A stretch of DNA of 64,000 nucleotides from an uncultured bacterium (GTDB lineage Bacteria; Hydrogenedentota; Hydrogenedentia; Hydrogenedentales; CAILVY01): NCBI GenBank assembly GCA_937951485.1, contig CALEDJ010000023.1, positions 1 to 64,000 on the forward strand, in the 5' to 3' direction. How positions within the stretch are numbered: position 1 is the first letter of the stretch; each line of letters starts with the position of its first letter. Of the stretch, positions 8,479 through 15,862 are shown piece after piece. Under the pieces are notes generated by a model, which ran no database searches, had not been told where the DNA came from, and saw nothing but the letters and a program-made list of their open reading frames with translations. A program made the position numbers and the translations under genes.

Positions 8479-10233
8479 ATGAGCGTCATTTCTGAGGAAC
8501 ACGTGGAAAGAGCGGTCACGTTTGACTTGAAAGAACTGACCCCGTCCATGAACACGGCGGAACTTTTTGTGAAATGCCTGGAGGCTGAGGGTGTCGAATA
8601 TATTTTCGGGTTGCCCGGTGAAGAAAACGCTCACCTGATGATGGCCCTGGAGAAATCTCCCATCAAGTTTATCCTCACCCGGCATGAGCAGGGGGCGGCC
8701 TTTATGGCTGAAATCTATGGAAAACTTACGGGAAAAGCGGGGGTCTGCCTCGGCACGCTTGGCCCCGGCGCAACCAACCTGGTGACGGGCGTCGCGGAGA
8801 GCAACATGGACCGCGCCCCCGTGGTATGCATCACAGGTCAGGCCGACAGCACGCGCCAGCACAAGGAAAGCCATCAGGCGATGGACGTGGTGGCCATGTT
8901 CCGGCCCATCACCAAGTGGGCGATGCCCGTAATCAACCCGGAAAACGTGCCGGAAGTGGTGCGTAAGGCGTTCCGCTTCGCCCAGCGGGAGAAACCGGGC
9001 GCGTGCCACATTGAATTGGCGGACGACATTGCGGCCATGCCCGCCAAGGGCAAGCCTATCCCCGCGCCCTATGTGCGGCGACCTGTTCCCGACGACAAGA
9101 TTATGAACCAGGCCTGGGAGCAGATTCGCAATGCGAAGCGCCCGGTGATTCTGGCGGGCAACGGCGCCATCCGCACGCGCACGAGCCGGCAACTGCGCCG
9201 CTTTGTCGCCGAGACCGGCATCGGCCTCGTTTGCACGTTTATGGGCAAGGGGTGCATTTCCCGGCACGTCAAGGAATATCTTTTCACCATCGGCGTGCAT
9301 GCGAAAAACCTGGCCGGGTGCGCGGTCTGCTCAGCGGACTGCGTCATTACGCTGGGATATGACCTCGTGGAGTATCCGCCCCGCATGTGGAATCCCAATG
9401 GCGACAAGAAAATCGTCCACATTGATTTCCTGCCCGCAGAAAGCGACTACTGCTATCAACCCACCGTGGAGGTCGTGGGCGATCTCGCACATGCGATCTG
9501 GGCGCTCAACGTGCGCGCCGCGGCCGACCCGGTCCATTTCGACATTGAAGATTACCGCGTCATCCGCGATCAGATGTTGCAGAGTTTCGAAGAATATAAG
9601 GACGATGATTCGGTAGGCTTGATTAAACCGCAGAAAGTGCTTTGGGACCTGCGCCAGGCTATGAAAGAGGATGACATCCTGCTGAGCGATGTCGGGGCGC
9701 ACAAGATGTGGGTGGCGCGCAATTATCACTGCAACGAGCCTAACACCTGCCTGATTCCGAATGGGTTCTGTTCGATGGGGTCCGCGCTTCCCGGGGCCAT
9801 TGCCGCTAAAATGCTCTATCCGAACCGCCGCGTGGTCGCCCTCTGCGGCGACGGCGGATTCCTGATGAATGTCCAGGAATTGGAAACCGCCAAACGGCTC
9901 GGCACGAATATCGTCTGTATGATCTGGCAGGACAACGATTATGGCTTGATTTCCTGGAAACAGCGCCAGCAGTTCGGTCACAGTACGGACCTCAGTTTCG
10001 GCAACCCGGACTTTGTCAAACTCGCGGAATCCTTCGGCTGTCATGGCATACGCGTGGAACGGTCGCGGGATTTGCGCGCGGCGCTGGACGAGGCGTTTGA
10101 AGTGGACCGTCCCTGTCTCCTGGCCATCCCCATTGACTATCGGGAGAACGAGAAACTGGGTGAGCAGTTCCGCAGAGGATTGTGCCCGCTGAAGGGAAAG
10201 ACATGCCAGAAATCACTTACCCCTACTACCTAG
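8479..10233 (+). CDS. Thiamine diphosphate-dependent acetolactate synthase-like enzyme
   Basis: A 584-residue ThDP enzyme with the three domains of the acetohydroxyacid synthase/pyruvate oxidase superfamily. The N-terminal pyrimidine-binding domain contains the ThDP-activating Glu in TRHEQGAA (E70), and the C-terminal domain has the GDGG motif (457-460) followed 24 residues later by QDNDYG. Expected chemistry is decarboxylation of a 2-keto acid and condensation of the hydroxyalkyl-ThDP with a second acceptor; the substrate is not settled by sequence. The ATG at 8479 is favoured by AGGAG upstream; an ATG at 8458 is possible. It overlaps the following aldehyde dehydrogenase gene by 31 bases, so the two are probably co-translated. 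No AHAS regulatory subunit gene (ilvN) is adjacent, which argues against a standard branched-chain role. Confidence 0.8.
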   Translation: MSVISEEHVERAVTFDLKELTPSMNTAELFVKCLEAEGVEYIFGLPGEENAHLMMALEKSPIKFILTRHEQGAAFMAEIYGKLTGKAGVCLGTLGPGATNLVTGVAESNMDRAPVVCITGQADSTRQHKESHQAMDVVAMFRPITKWAMPVINPENVPEVVRKAFRFAQREKPGACHIELADDIAAMPAKGKPIPAPYVRRPVPDDKIMNQAWEQIRNAKRPVILAGNGAIRTRTSRQLRRFVAETGIGLVCTFMGKGCISRHVKEYLFTIGVHAKNLAGCAVCSADCVITLGYDLVEYPPRMWNPNGDKKIVHIDFLPAESDYCYQPTVEVVGDLAHAIWALNVRAAADPVHFDIEDYRVIRDQMLQSFEEYKDDDSVGLIKPQKVLWDLRQAMKEDDILLSDVGAHKMWVARNYHCNEPNTCLIPNGFCSMGSALPGAIAAKMLYPNRRVVALCGDGGFLMNVQELETAKRLGTNIVCMIWQDNDYGLISWKQRQQFGHSTDLSFGNPDFVKLAESFGCHGIRVERSRDLRAALDEAFEVDRPCLLAIPIDYRENEKLGEQFRRGLCPLKGKTCQKSLTPTT

Positions 10234-11642
10234 CCAACCGGCCCGTACAACCGAACGCCGACCTGGAAGTCGCCGACAAGTACACCGGCCAAACGGTTGC
10301 CCGCGTCGCCATGGCGGACGCCGCCGCCATTGACGAAGCCATCGGCATGGCGGTCGAGGCCGCGGCCCCGATGCGGGAAATGCCGGCCTTCGAGCGCCAG
10401 GCGGTGCTCGAACACTGCGTGGCCCGCTTCCGGCAGCGCTTCGATGAACTGGCGTTGAGCCTCTGCATCGAAGGCGGCAAGCCGATCAAAGACAGCCGGG
10501 GCGAAGTAATGCGGCTTATTGACACATTCAAGATCGCTGCGGAAGAGTCAGTGAATCTCCGGGGCGAGGTGTTGCCGCTCGATCGCAGCGTCCGCGCCAA
10601 AGGGTATTGGGGCATGTGGAAGCGCGTGCCCATCGGCCCCTGTTCCTTCATTTCCCCCTTCAATTTCCCGCTCAACCTCGCCGCGCACAAAATCGCGCCC
10701 GCCATCGCGGTCGGCTGTCCGTTCGTGCTTAAGCCCGCCAGTCTCACGCCCCTCGGCGCGCTCATAATCGGCGAAATCCTCGCGGAGACCAACCTGCCCG
10801 AAGGGGCCTTTTCAATTCTTCCCTGCCGCCGCGACGGGGCCGACCTCTTCACCACGGATGAACGCCTCAAACTGCTCAGTTTCACCGGTTCCCCCGAAGT
10901 GGGCTGGGAACTCAAAGCCAAGGCCGGCAAGAAAAAGGTCGTGCTCGAACTCGGCGGCAACGCCGCCGTCATTGTGGACGAAGACGCGGACCTGGATGAC
11001 GCCGCGCAGCGCATCCTCATCGGCGCGTTCTACCAGTCGGGGCAGAGTTGCATCAGCGTGCAGCGTATCCTCATCCACGAACGCATCTACGAGCCGCTCA
11101 AGGAAATGCTGGTGGCCGCGACCCGCGCGATCAAGGCGGGCGACCCGAAGGACGAAGACACCTTCATCGGCCCCGTCATCTCCGACAAGGAGGCCAACCG
11201 CATGGAATCGTGGATTCAATCCGCAGTGGCCAAAGGCGCGAAGATACTCTGCGGCGGCAAACGCGACGGCCGCATGCTCGACGCCACCCTCCTCGAAAAC
11301 GTCCCCCGCGATGAACCCATGTACGCAGAGGAATTCTTCGGACCTGCGGCGCTCCTGGCGCCGTTCAAGCATTTCGACGATGCGCTCGCCGAGGTGAACG
11401 ACAGCCGCTACGGCCTGCAGGCGGGCGTCTTCACCCGCGACATCTACAAGGCCCACAAGGCGTGGGACACGCTCGAAGTCGGCGGGGTGATCATCGGCGA
11501 CGCGCCGTCCTGGCGCGTGGACCACATGCCCTATGGCGGCGTGAAGGACAGCGGCATCGGACGCGAAGGTATCCGCTTCGCCATCGAGGACATGACTGAA
11601 ATCAGGCTCCTCGCTCTGAGGACGCCCCCGGCGCGCACCTGA
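10203..11642 (+). CDS. NAD(P)-dependent aldehyde dehydrogenase (glyceraldehyde/lactaldehyde dehydrogenase-like)
   Basis: A cytoplasmic 479-residue ALDH-superfamily enzyme oxidising an aldehyde to a carboxylate. The general base lies in LELGGN (E249) and the catalytic Cys in GQSCIS (C283). The Asn of the substrate site is in SPFNFPLN. The short GQSC/SVQR form and the C-terminal YGGVKDSGIGREG resemble the lactaldehyde/glyceraldehyde-type ALDH branch. The start overlaps the end of the TPP enzyme gene and has GAAGGGA five bases upstream. Overlap and pairing suggest that this enzyme oxidises or supplies the aldehyde connected with the TPP enzyme. The exact substrate is inferred only at this level. 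Confidence 0.82.
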   Translation: MPEITYPYYLANRPVQPNADLEVADKYTGQTVARVAMADAAAIDEAIGMAVEAAAPMREMPAFERQAVLEHCVARFRQRFDELALSLCIEGGKPIKDSRGEVMRLIDTFKIAAEESVNLRGEVLPLDRSVRAKGYWGMWKRVPIGPCSFISPFNFPLNLAAHKIAPAIAVGCPFVLKPASLTPLGALIIGEILAETNLPEGAFSILPCRRDGADLFTTDERLKLLSFTGSPEVGWELKAKAGKKKVVLELGGNAAVIVDEDADLDDAAQRILIGAFYQSGQSCISVQRILIHERIYEPLKEMLVAATRAIKAGDPKDEDTFIGPVISDKEANRMESWIQSAVAKGAKILCGGKRDGRMLDATLLENVPRDEPMYAEEFFGPAALLAPFKHFDDALAEVNDSRYGLQAGVFTRDIYKAHKAWDTLEVGGVIIGDAPSWRVDHMPYGGVKDSGIGREGIRFAIEDMTEIRLLALRTPPART

Positions 11643-11691
11643 AGCAGAGCGCGCCCGCCGCTGGTCTGATTTCGGGCGATTCTGAAGTATC

Positions 11692-11720
11692 TGTACACAT
11701 GGCCCGCAAGCGGGTACAAT
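11692..11720 (+). promoter_or_regulatory. Candidate promoter for the tandem CNB-like gene
   Basis: TGTACA (11692-11697), a 17-base spacer, and TACAAT (11715-11720). It lies in the 130-base gap after the aldehyde dehydrogenase and about 55 bases before the chosen start codon. Confidence 0.4.
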
Positions 11721-11775
11721 AGTCTCGATGAGGTCAGAAAATATGGGGGCGGCCCGGCAATGGGGAGGAATTGAG

Positions 11776-12630
11776 ATGGAAGCGGCGGAACTGGTTGAAC
11801 AGGCGCTGGGACTGTCAGCAATGGAAGGCACGACCGAAGCATCGCGGCGGCGCATCGCCGGGGTGTTCTGTGATGCGGGTGAAATCGTCCCGTTCTCGGA
11901 CAACGAGCCGCTGATCAAGATGGGCGGGATCGGTGGCGATGCGGGCTATGTGCTGCTGCGGGGGCGGGCCGTGATCGAGCGCGAAGGAGAAGCGCCGATC
12001 ATGGTGTCCGCGCCGGCGCTGCTCGGCGAGATGTCTCAATGGAACCCGCGCGCGGTGCGGGTGGCGTCGGTTACATGTCGCGGCGCGGGGGAGGCGCTGC
12101 GTTTCTCCTGGCGCGAAGCGCACGCCCGTGCGCAGGACCTGCTGGACCCGGCGGACCAGGCGCGGCTGATGGAGGCGGTCGAACGCATCGCCCTGCAGCG
12201 CTTTCAGCGCGAAGACCTCCTGGACCTGCCGCTGCTGCGCGGGCTTCCAGACGAATTGCGCCTGCGCATCTGCATCCTGCTACAGTGGGTGGCGCATCCC
12301 CTGGAATTGGCCGCAGGCGCGCCGCTGTTCGAGGCCGATGCGCTCTGCGACGATACGGGCTATCTGATTCTCCAGGGGGAAATCGCCGTCTCCCGTTCCG
12401 GCGAAGCGCCGCACGTCGTTGCTGCGCCCGACCTGATCGGCATTCATCCCCAATTCGACCCTGAACTGCGCTGGCGGGCCTCGGCCCACGCGCTCACCCC
12501 CGTCGAAGCCCTGCGCTTTGCCTGGCGCGTCTTCCTGAGCCTGCTCGACAAGCGCATGATCGCCGGGGAGCGGAAACGTTTTCAGGCCATCATCCACGCC
12601 GCCGCCGATGATGAACAACTGGCAAAATGA
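11776..12630 (+). CDS. Protein with two tandem cyclic-nucleotide-binding-like domains
   Basis: A 284-residue protein. The start at 11776 has a strong GGGGAGG seven bases upstream; upstream in-frame ATGs at 11728 and 11743 lack one. Two similar halves are visible: GYVLLRGRAVIEREGEAP followed by ALRFSW in the first, and GYLILQGEIAVSRSGEAP followed by ALRFAW in the second. Each reads like the beta-roll of a CNB (CAP_ED) domain. There is no helix-turn-helix, kinase or channel segment, so it is not a CRP-type regulator by itself. The phosphate-binding cassette (usually RxA after GE) is not clear in either half, so ligand binding is uncertain. A signalling or scaffold role is inferred. Confidence 0.6.
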   Translation: MEAAELVEQALGLSAMEGTTEASRRRIAGVFCDAGEIVPFSDNEPLIKMGGIGGDAGYVLLRGRAVIEREGEAPIMVSAPALLGEMSQWNPRAVRVASVTCRGAGEALRFSWREAHARAQDLLDPADQARLMEAVERIALQRFQREDLLDLPLLRGLPDELRLRICILLQWVAHPLELAAGAPLFEADALCDDTGYLILQGEIAVSRSGEAPHVVAAPDLIGIHPQFDPELRWRASAHALTPVEALRFAWRVFLSLLDKRMIAGERKRFQAIIHAAADDEQLAK

Positions 12631-12700
12631 GATGGTTTTTTCAGATCGGGATGTGGGGCTGAGAAAAAGAAGGGGTGTTTTCTGAGGGATGGAAGCCGAT

Positions 12701-12808
12701 GCGACCAACAGGACGAAAAGGATCAACAGGACAAAAAGGATCAACAGGGCTGTCAGGGACGATAGGACTGATAAGACTGATATGACTGACAGGACCGATA
12801 GGACCGAT
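12701..12808 (+). repeat. Twelve-unit tract of a 9-nt repeat (AGGACCGAT-like)
   Basis: Read in fixed 9-base register the units are GCGACCAAC, AGGACGAAA, AGGATCAAC, AGGACAAAA, AGGATCAAC, AGGGCTGTC, AGGGACGAT, AGGACTGAT, AAGACTGAT, ATGACTGAC, AGGACCGAT and AGGACCGAT. The register never slips over 108 bases. Related tracts occur elsewhere in the window. Confidence 0.85.
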
Positions 12809-13020
12809 CGTCAGGACGGGGCTTTGTCGGCGCCATAAGTCTCGCAGGTGTTCACGCTGTGGAATTTTCCCGCAGCATAAGCACAATTCTCAAGTCACCA
12901 GAGGTTCTTGCAAAAGATGCTGTTCTCCAGCGCAGCGCGGGCATCCAGCCCATGTTTCACAGGGGGGCCGATCCTGCCACGGGATCTGCTGCAGGATTCA
13001 AATCTTATGTTACTTTTTTC

Positions 13021-13065
13021 ATATAAGTCATTCAAGTCATATAAGTTCTAGGTCCTACAGGTCCT
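13021..13065 (-). repeat. Reverse-oriented 9-nt repeat tract
   Basis: Units are ATATAAGTC, ATTCAAGTC, ATATAAGTT, CTAGGTCCT and ACAGGTCCT. On the minus strand the last two read AGGACCTGT and AGGACCTAG, i.e. the same AGGAC-type unit as 12701-12808 in opposite orientation. Confidence 0.7.
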
Positions 13066-13212
13066 ATAAAACAACTGCAACGACAATTCCTGCTCTTTTC
13101 TCGCCCCCCGTTTGTAGTTTCCCCCCGCGTGTCTGCATACTCTTTGCCATGCACCGGCGACCAACGATGCCGTGAGCATGATTCCATTTTTTAACAGGGC
13201 AGGACGCAATAC

Positions 13213-15063
13213 ATGTCGGACAGACAAATTCGGGTGATCTTTGAACCGCAGGGGCGCGCGGTGCAGGTGGAGAAGGGGATTCGGTTATTCGAGGCGGCTG
13301 CGCGGGCCGGGCTGACCGTGGACATGCCGTGCGGCGGGCTGGGCAACTGCGGCAAATGCCGTGCGCGGTTGGCGGGCGTTGTACCGGAACCGTCGGACGC
13401 CGAACGGCGCGTGTTCAGCGCTGAGGAATTGCAGGACGGCTGGCGGCTGTCATGTCAGACCAGCCTGCACGAAAAGGCCACGGTATATCTTCCCGAAACC
13501 TCGCTTTTCGGCGGGCGCGTGCAGATTCAGGTGGATGCGGATGTGGCCGGGGCGGGCGAACTCGCGCCGCTGGTGCGTAAAATGTATGTTGAACTGCCGC
13601 CGCCCACCCTCCAGGATGAAGCGGCCGACATGGTGCGGCTGGAACGCGTCATCGGCCCCTTTGATGCGGGGTTGGACGTGTTACGCACGGCGCCGCGCCG
13701 CATGCGCGAGGCGGGTTTTCGCGGGACGATCGTGATGGCGGACCATCGGCTCGTTGACTTTGAACCGGGCGACACCACCGACGCCTGTTACGGCGCGGCA
13801 TTCGACATCGGCACGACGACGCTGGTGGGCGCGCTGCTGCATCTCGGCAGCGGCGAGGAGCGCGCCATAAGTTCCAGCATCAATCCGCAGGTGGTGTACG
13901 GCGATGACGTGCTGTCCCGCATCACAATGACGATGCAGAAAGAAGGGGGCCTCGATTCCCTGCAATCGGTCGTGCGGACGACCGTCAACGACATGTTGAC
14001 CGAACTGTGCCGCGCCGCGGGCGTCTCTCTGGATGTCGTGTACGAGATCACCTTTTCCGGCAACACGACGATGGAGCACCTGCTGTGCGGCATCAGTCCC
14101 GCGCAATTGGGGCAGGCCCCCTTTGCGCCGGTCTTCGGGCGCGCCATCACCTGGCCTGCGCGCACGCTGGGCATCAACATCCACCCGCGGGGACTGGCCT
14201 ACGTGTTTCCAGTCATCGGCGGCTTCGTCGGCGGCGACACCGTGGCGGGGATGCTGTCGACAGGCATTGCCGACGACCCCGCGCCGTCCATCATGGTGGA
14301 TATAGGCACCAATGGCGAGATCGTCATTGCGCGTGAGGGCAAGGTGTGGGCCGCGTCCACCGCGGCGGGGCCTGCCTTTGAAGGAGCGCGTATCTCCTGC
14401 GGCATGCGCGCCACGCGCGGCGCCATTGAAAAGGTGACCATCACGGACGATGTGCATTGCGGTGTCATTGACGGCGGGCCGCCTCTTGGGCTGTGCGGCA
14501 GCGGGCTGATTGACCTCGTGGCGGAGTTGTTGCGGCACGGCGTCGTGGCGCCGGACGGCCGACTGCTGCCGCCTGACCGTTTGCCTCAGGATCTGCCGGA
14601 GGCGTTGCGGCGGCGTGTGACACTGAATGAGGAGGGCGAGGCGCGGTTTGTTCTGGCCGCCGATGAACGCCGGAGGAAACCCGCAGAAGTGGCGTTGACC
14701 CAGCGCGATGTGCGCGAGTTGCAACTGGCCGGCGGCGCCATCCGCGCCGGTATTGCCATTTTGCTGAAATACGCCGGGATTACCATGGATGAGGTCATGC
14801 AGGTGCTCATCGCGGGCGGTTTCGGCAGTTTTATCCGCCGCAGCAACGCCCAGCGTATCGGCCTCTTGCCGCCGGAACTGCCCCACCAGCGCATCCGCTA
14901 TGTCGGCAACGCGTCGCTGAGCGGCGCGCGCTGGGCCCTGCTGTCCACCGCGGCGCGCCGCCGGGCCGAAGAACTTGCCAGACAGACCCGGCATGTGGAA
15001 TTGTCCACCGACCCGGATTTCGCCTTGGAATTCGCCACCGCCATGCGGTTTCCGGAAACATAG
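13213..15063 (+). CDS. RACo-type ASKHA protein, reductive activator of corrinoid proteins ([2Fe-2S])
   Basis: A cytoplasmic 616-residue protein. The N-terminal plant-type ferredoxin domain has the [2Fe-2S] ligands C40, C46 and C49 (CGGLGNCGKC) plus C81 (SCQTSL). The remainder is an ASKHA ATPase-fold domain with the phosphate-loop-like segment FDIGTTTLVGAL and a second VDIGTNGEIVIA. This is the architecture of RACo/RamA-like proteins that reduce the inactive Co(II) corrinoid of methyltransferase systems to Co(I) with ATP. The ATG is preceded by AGGA at about ten bases. The neighbouring minus-strand thioredoxin-like ferredoxin could share its electron chemistry. A possible methyltransferase client is the UroD-like gene at 49034-50272; that link is inference. 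Confidence 0.82.
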   Translation: MSDRQIRVIFEPQGRAVQVEKGIRLFEAAARAGLTVDMPCGGLGNCGKCRARLAGVVPEPSDAERRVFSAEELQDGWRLSCQTSLHEKATVYLPETSLFGGRVQIQVDADVAGAGELAPLVRKMYVELPPPTLQDEAADMVRLERVIGPFDAGLDVLRTAPRRMREAGFRGTIVMADHRLVDFEPGDTTDACYGAAFDIGTTTLVGALLHLGSGEERAISSSINPQVVYGDDVLSRITMTMQKEGGLDSLQSVVRTTVNDMLTELCRAAGVSLDVVYEITFSGNTTMEHLLCGISPAQLGQAPFAPVFGRAITWPARTLGINIHPRGLAYVFPVIGGFVGGDTVAGMLSTGIADDPAPSIMVDIGTNGEIVIAREGKVWAASTAAGPAFEGARISCGMRATRGAIEKVTITDDVHCGVIDGGPPLGLCGSGLIDLVAELLRHGVVAPDGRLLPPDRLPQDLPEALRRRVTLNEEGEARFVLAADERRRKPAEVALTQRDVRELQLAGGAIRAGIAILLKYAGITMDEVMQVLIAGGFGSFIRRSNAQRIGLLPPELPHQRIRYVGNASLSGARWALLSTAARRRAEELARQTRHVELSTDPDFALEFATAMRFPET

Positions 15064-15118
15064 CCCATTGCCGCGCAAGCCGCCGCAAACGCCCCCTCGC
15101 GTCGTCTCCGCCGCTTCC

Positions 15119-15190
15119 GTCATCCTTGTTGTTTCTCGCTATCCTGATGACGCCGTTGCTGTCGTTGTTGTCCTTGCTGTCCTCCTTTAC
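15119..15190 (-). repeat. Reverse-oriented 9-nt repeat tract
   Basis: Eight units in register: GTCATCCTT, GTTGTTTCT, CGCTATCCT, GATGACGCC, GTTGCTGTC, GTTGTTGTC, CTTGCTGTC and CTCCTTTAC. It sits between the convergent stops of the RACo-type gene and the small ferredoxin gene. Confidence 0.7.
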
Positions 15191-15211
15191 CCGATTTCCA
15201 GGCGCAATCCC

Positions 15212-15505
15212 TTACAGCCCGGCGGCGATATCTTCCAGTATCTTCTCCAGGTCTGCCGCCGCCACGCCGCTGTACCAGCGATTGTCCGGAAAGACCATGA
15301 CATTCGGTCCCGAAGCACAACGGTCCAGGCAACCGGACCTGCACACGCGCACCCTCCCGTGCAGCCCCCGATCGCGCACCATCTCCTTCAATTGTGCGTG
15401 CAAGGCCACGCCGTCCCGCCGCGCGCAGCAGGGACGGTCTTCCGTCTCGCGAAGGTTCGTGCAGACAAATACCATTTTCCTGAATGGCGTTTCTTTCGTT
15501 TCCAT
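15212..15505 (-). CDS. Thioredoxin-like [2Fe-2S] ferredoxin
   Basis: A 97-residue cytoplasmic protein. Cysteines at C15, C26/C27, C59 and C63 (the latter in SGCLDRCASGPNV) match the C-x10-12-C ... C-x3-C pattern of the thioredoxin-fold [2Fe-2S] ferredoxin family (2Fe-2S_thioredx). Family members carry electrons for hydrogenases, NuoE-type subunits or cobalamin metabolism. On the minus strand AGGGGG lies seven bases before the ATG. It is convergent with the RACo-type gene, so not co-transcribed with it, but the pairing of two [2Fe-2S] proteins suggests a related redox role. Confidence 0.82.
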   Translation of the reverse strand: METKETPFRKMVFVCTNLRETEDRPCCARRDGVALHAQLKEMVRDRGLHGRVRVCRSGCLDRCASGPNVMVFPDNRWYSGVAAADLEKILEDIAAGL

Positions 15506-15561
15506 ACATACCCCCTGTCGTGTTGGGAATCATGTCAGGTTCTTGGTGGCTTGAACAGGAA

Positions 15562-15606
15562 GGAACGTAAGCGACATAAAGGACATAAAAAACACAAGGG
15601 ACAAAC
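15562..15606 (+). repeat. Forward 9-nt repeat tract
   Basis: Units GGAACGTAA, GCGACATAA, AGGACATAA, AAAACACAA and GGGACAAAC in register. Confidence 0.65.
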
Positions 15607-15683
15607 AACAATATCAACTTCCAGATTTGTTTCCCGGTTTCCGGTTGCCCACAGTCTATTGCGTTGTTTCTACAATCCCGGTG

Positions 15684-15755
15684 GTCTCTCTTGTTCACAT
15701 TGTCCCTTTTGTCTTTTGCTGTCCCTTTTGTCTCTTACCTCCTTTTCGTCCTTTG
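15684..15755 (-). repeat. Reverse-oriented 9-nt repeat tract
   Basis: Units GTCTCTCTT, GTTCACATT, GTCCCTTTT, GTCTTTTGC, TGTCCCTTT, TGTCTCTTA, CCTCCTTTT and CGTCCTTTG, with one single-base phase change. On the minus strand these read AAAGGGAC-like. Confidence 0.65.
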
Positions 15756-15790
15756 GTCAAGCCGCACCACATTGTACCGCATGATGGAAA

Positions 15791-15819
15791 TTGCGGAAAA
15801 GTGACCGTCTGAGTATACT
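15791..15819 (+). promoter_or_regulatory. Promoter candidate for the second aldehyde dehydrogenase
   Basis: TTGCGG (15791-15796), a 17-base spacer, and TATACT (15814-15819), 43 bases before the start codon. Spacing is ideal and both boxes are close to consensus. Confidence 0.55.
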
Positions 15820-15862
15820 GGCCTTTCTTCACCCAACAAGCAGCCTATGGGAGTACTCGATC

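Larger units (their letters stand above)
12631..13212. other. Intergenic region carrying two inverted 9-nt repeat tracts
   Basis: There is no credible gene in these 582 bases. Open frames here only translate the 9-base repeat, giving three-residue periodicity such as IGPVSHISLIS on the minus strand. The segment holds a forward tract (12701-12808) and a reverse-oriented tract (13021-13065). Confidence 0.7.
15506..15862. other. Intergenic region with an inverted pair of 9-nt tracts and a promoter
   Basis: No gene seen. It contains the forward tract 15562-15606, the reverse tract 15684-15755 and a promoter at 15791-15819. The two tracts repeat the inverted arrangement seen at 12701-13065. Confidence 0.65.

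Noticed and set aside
12280-12886. Minus-strand frames over the 9-nt tract
   Set aside because: They merely translate the repeat (ILFVLLILFVLL and IGPIGPVSHISLIS).
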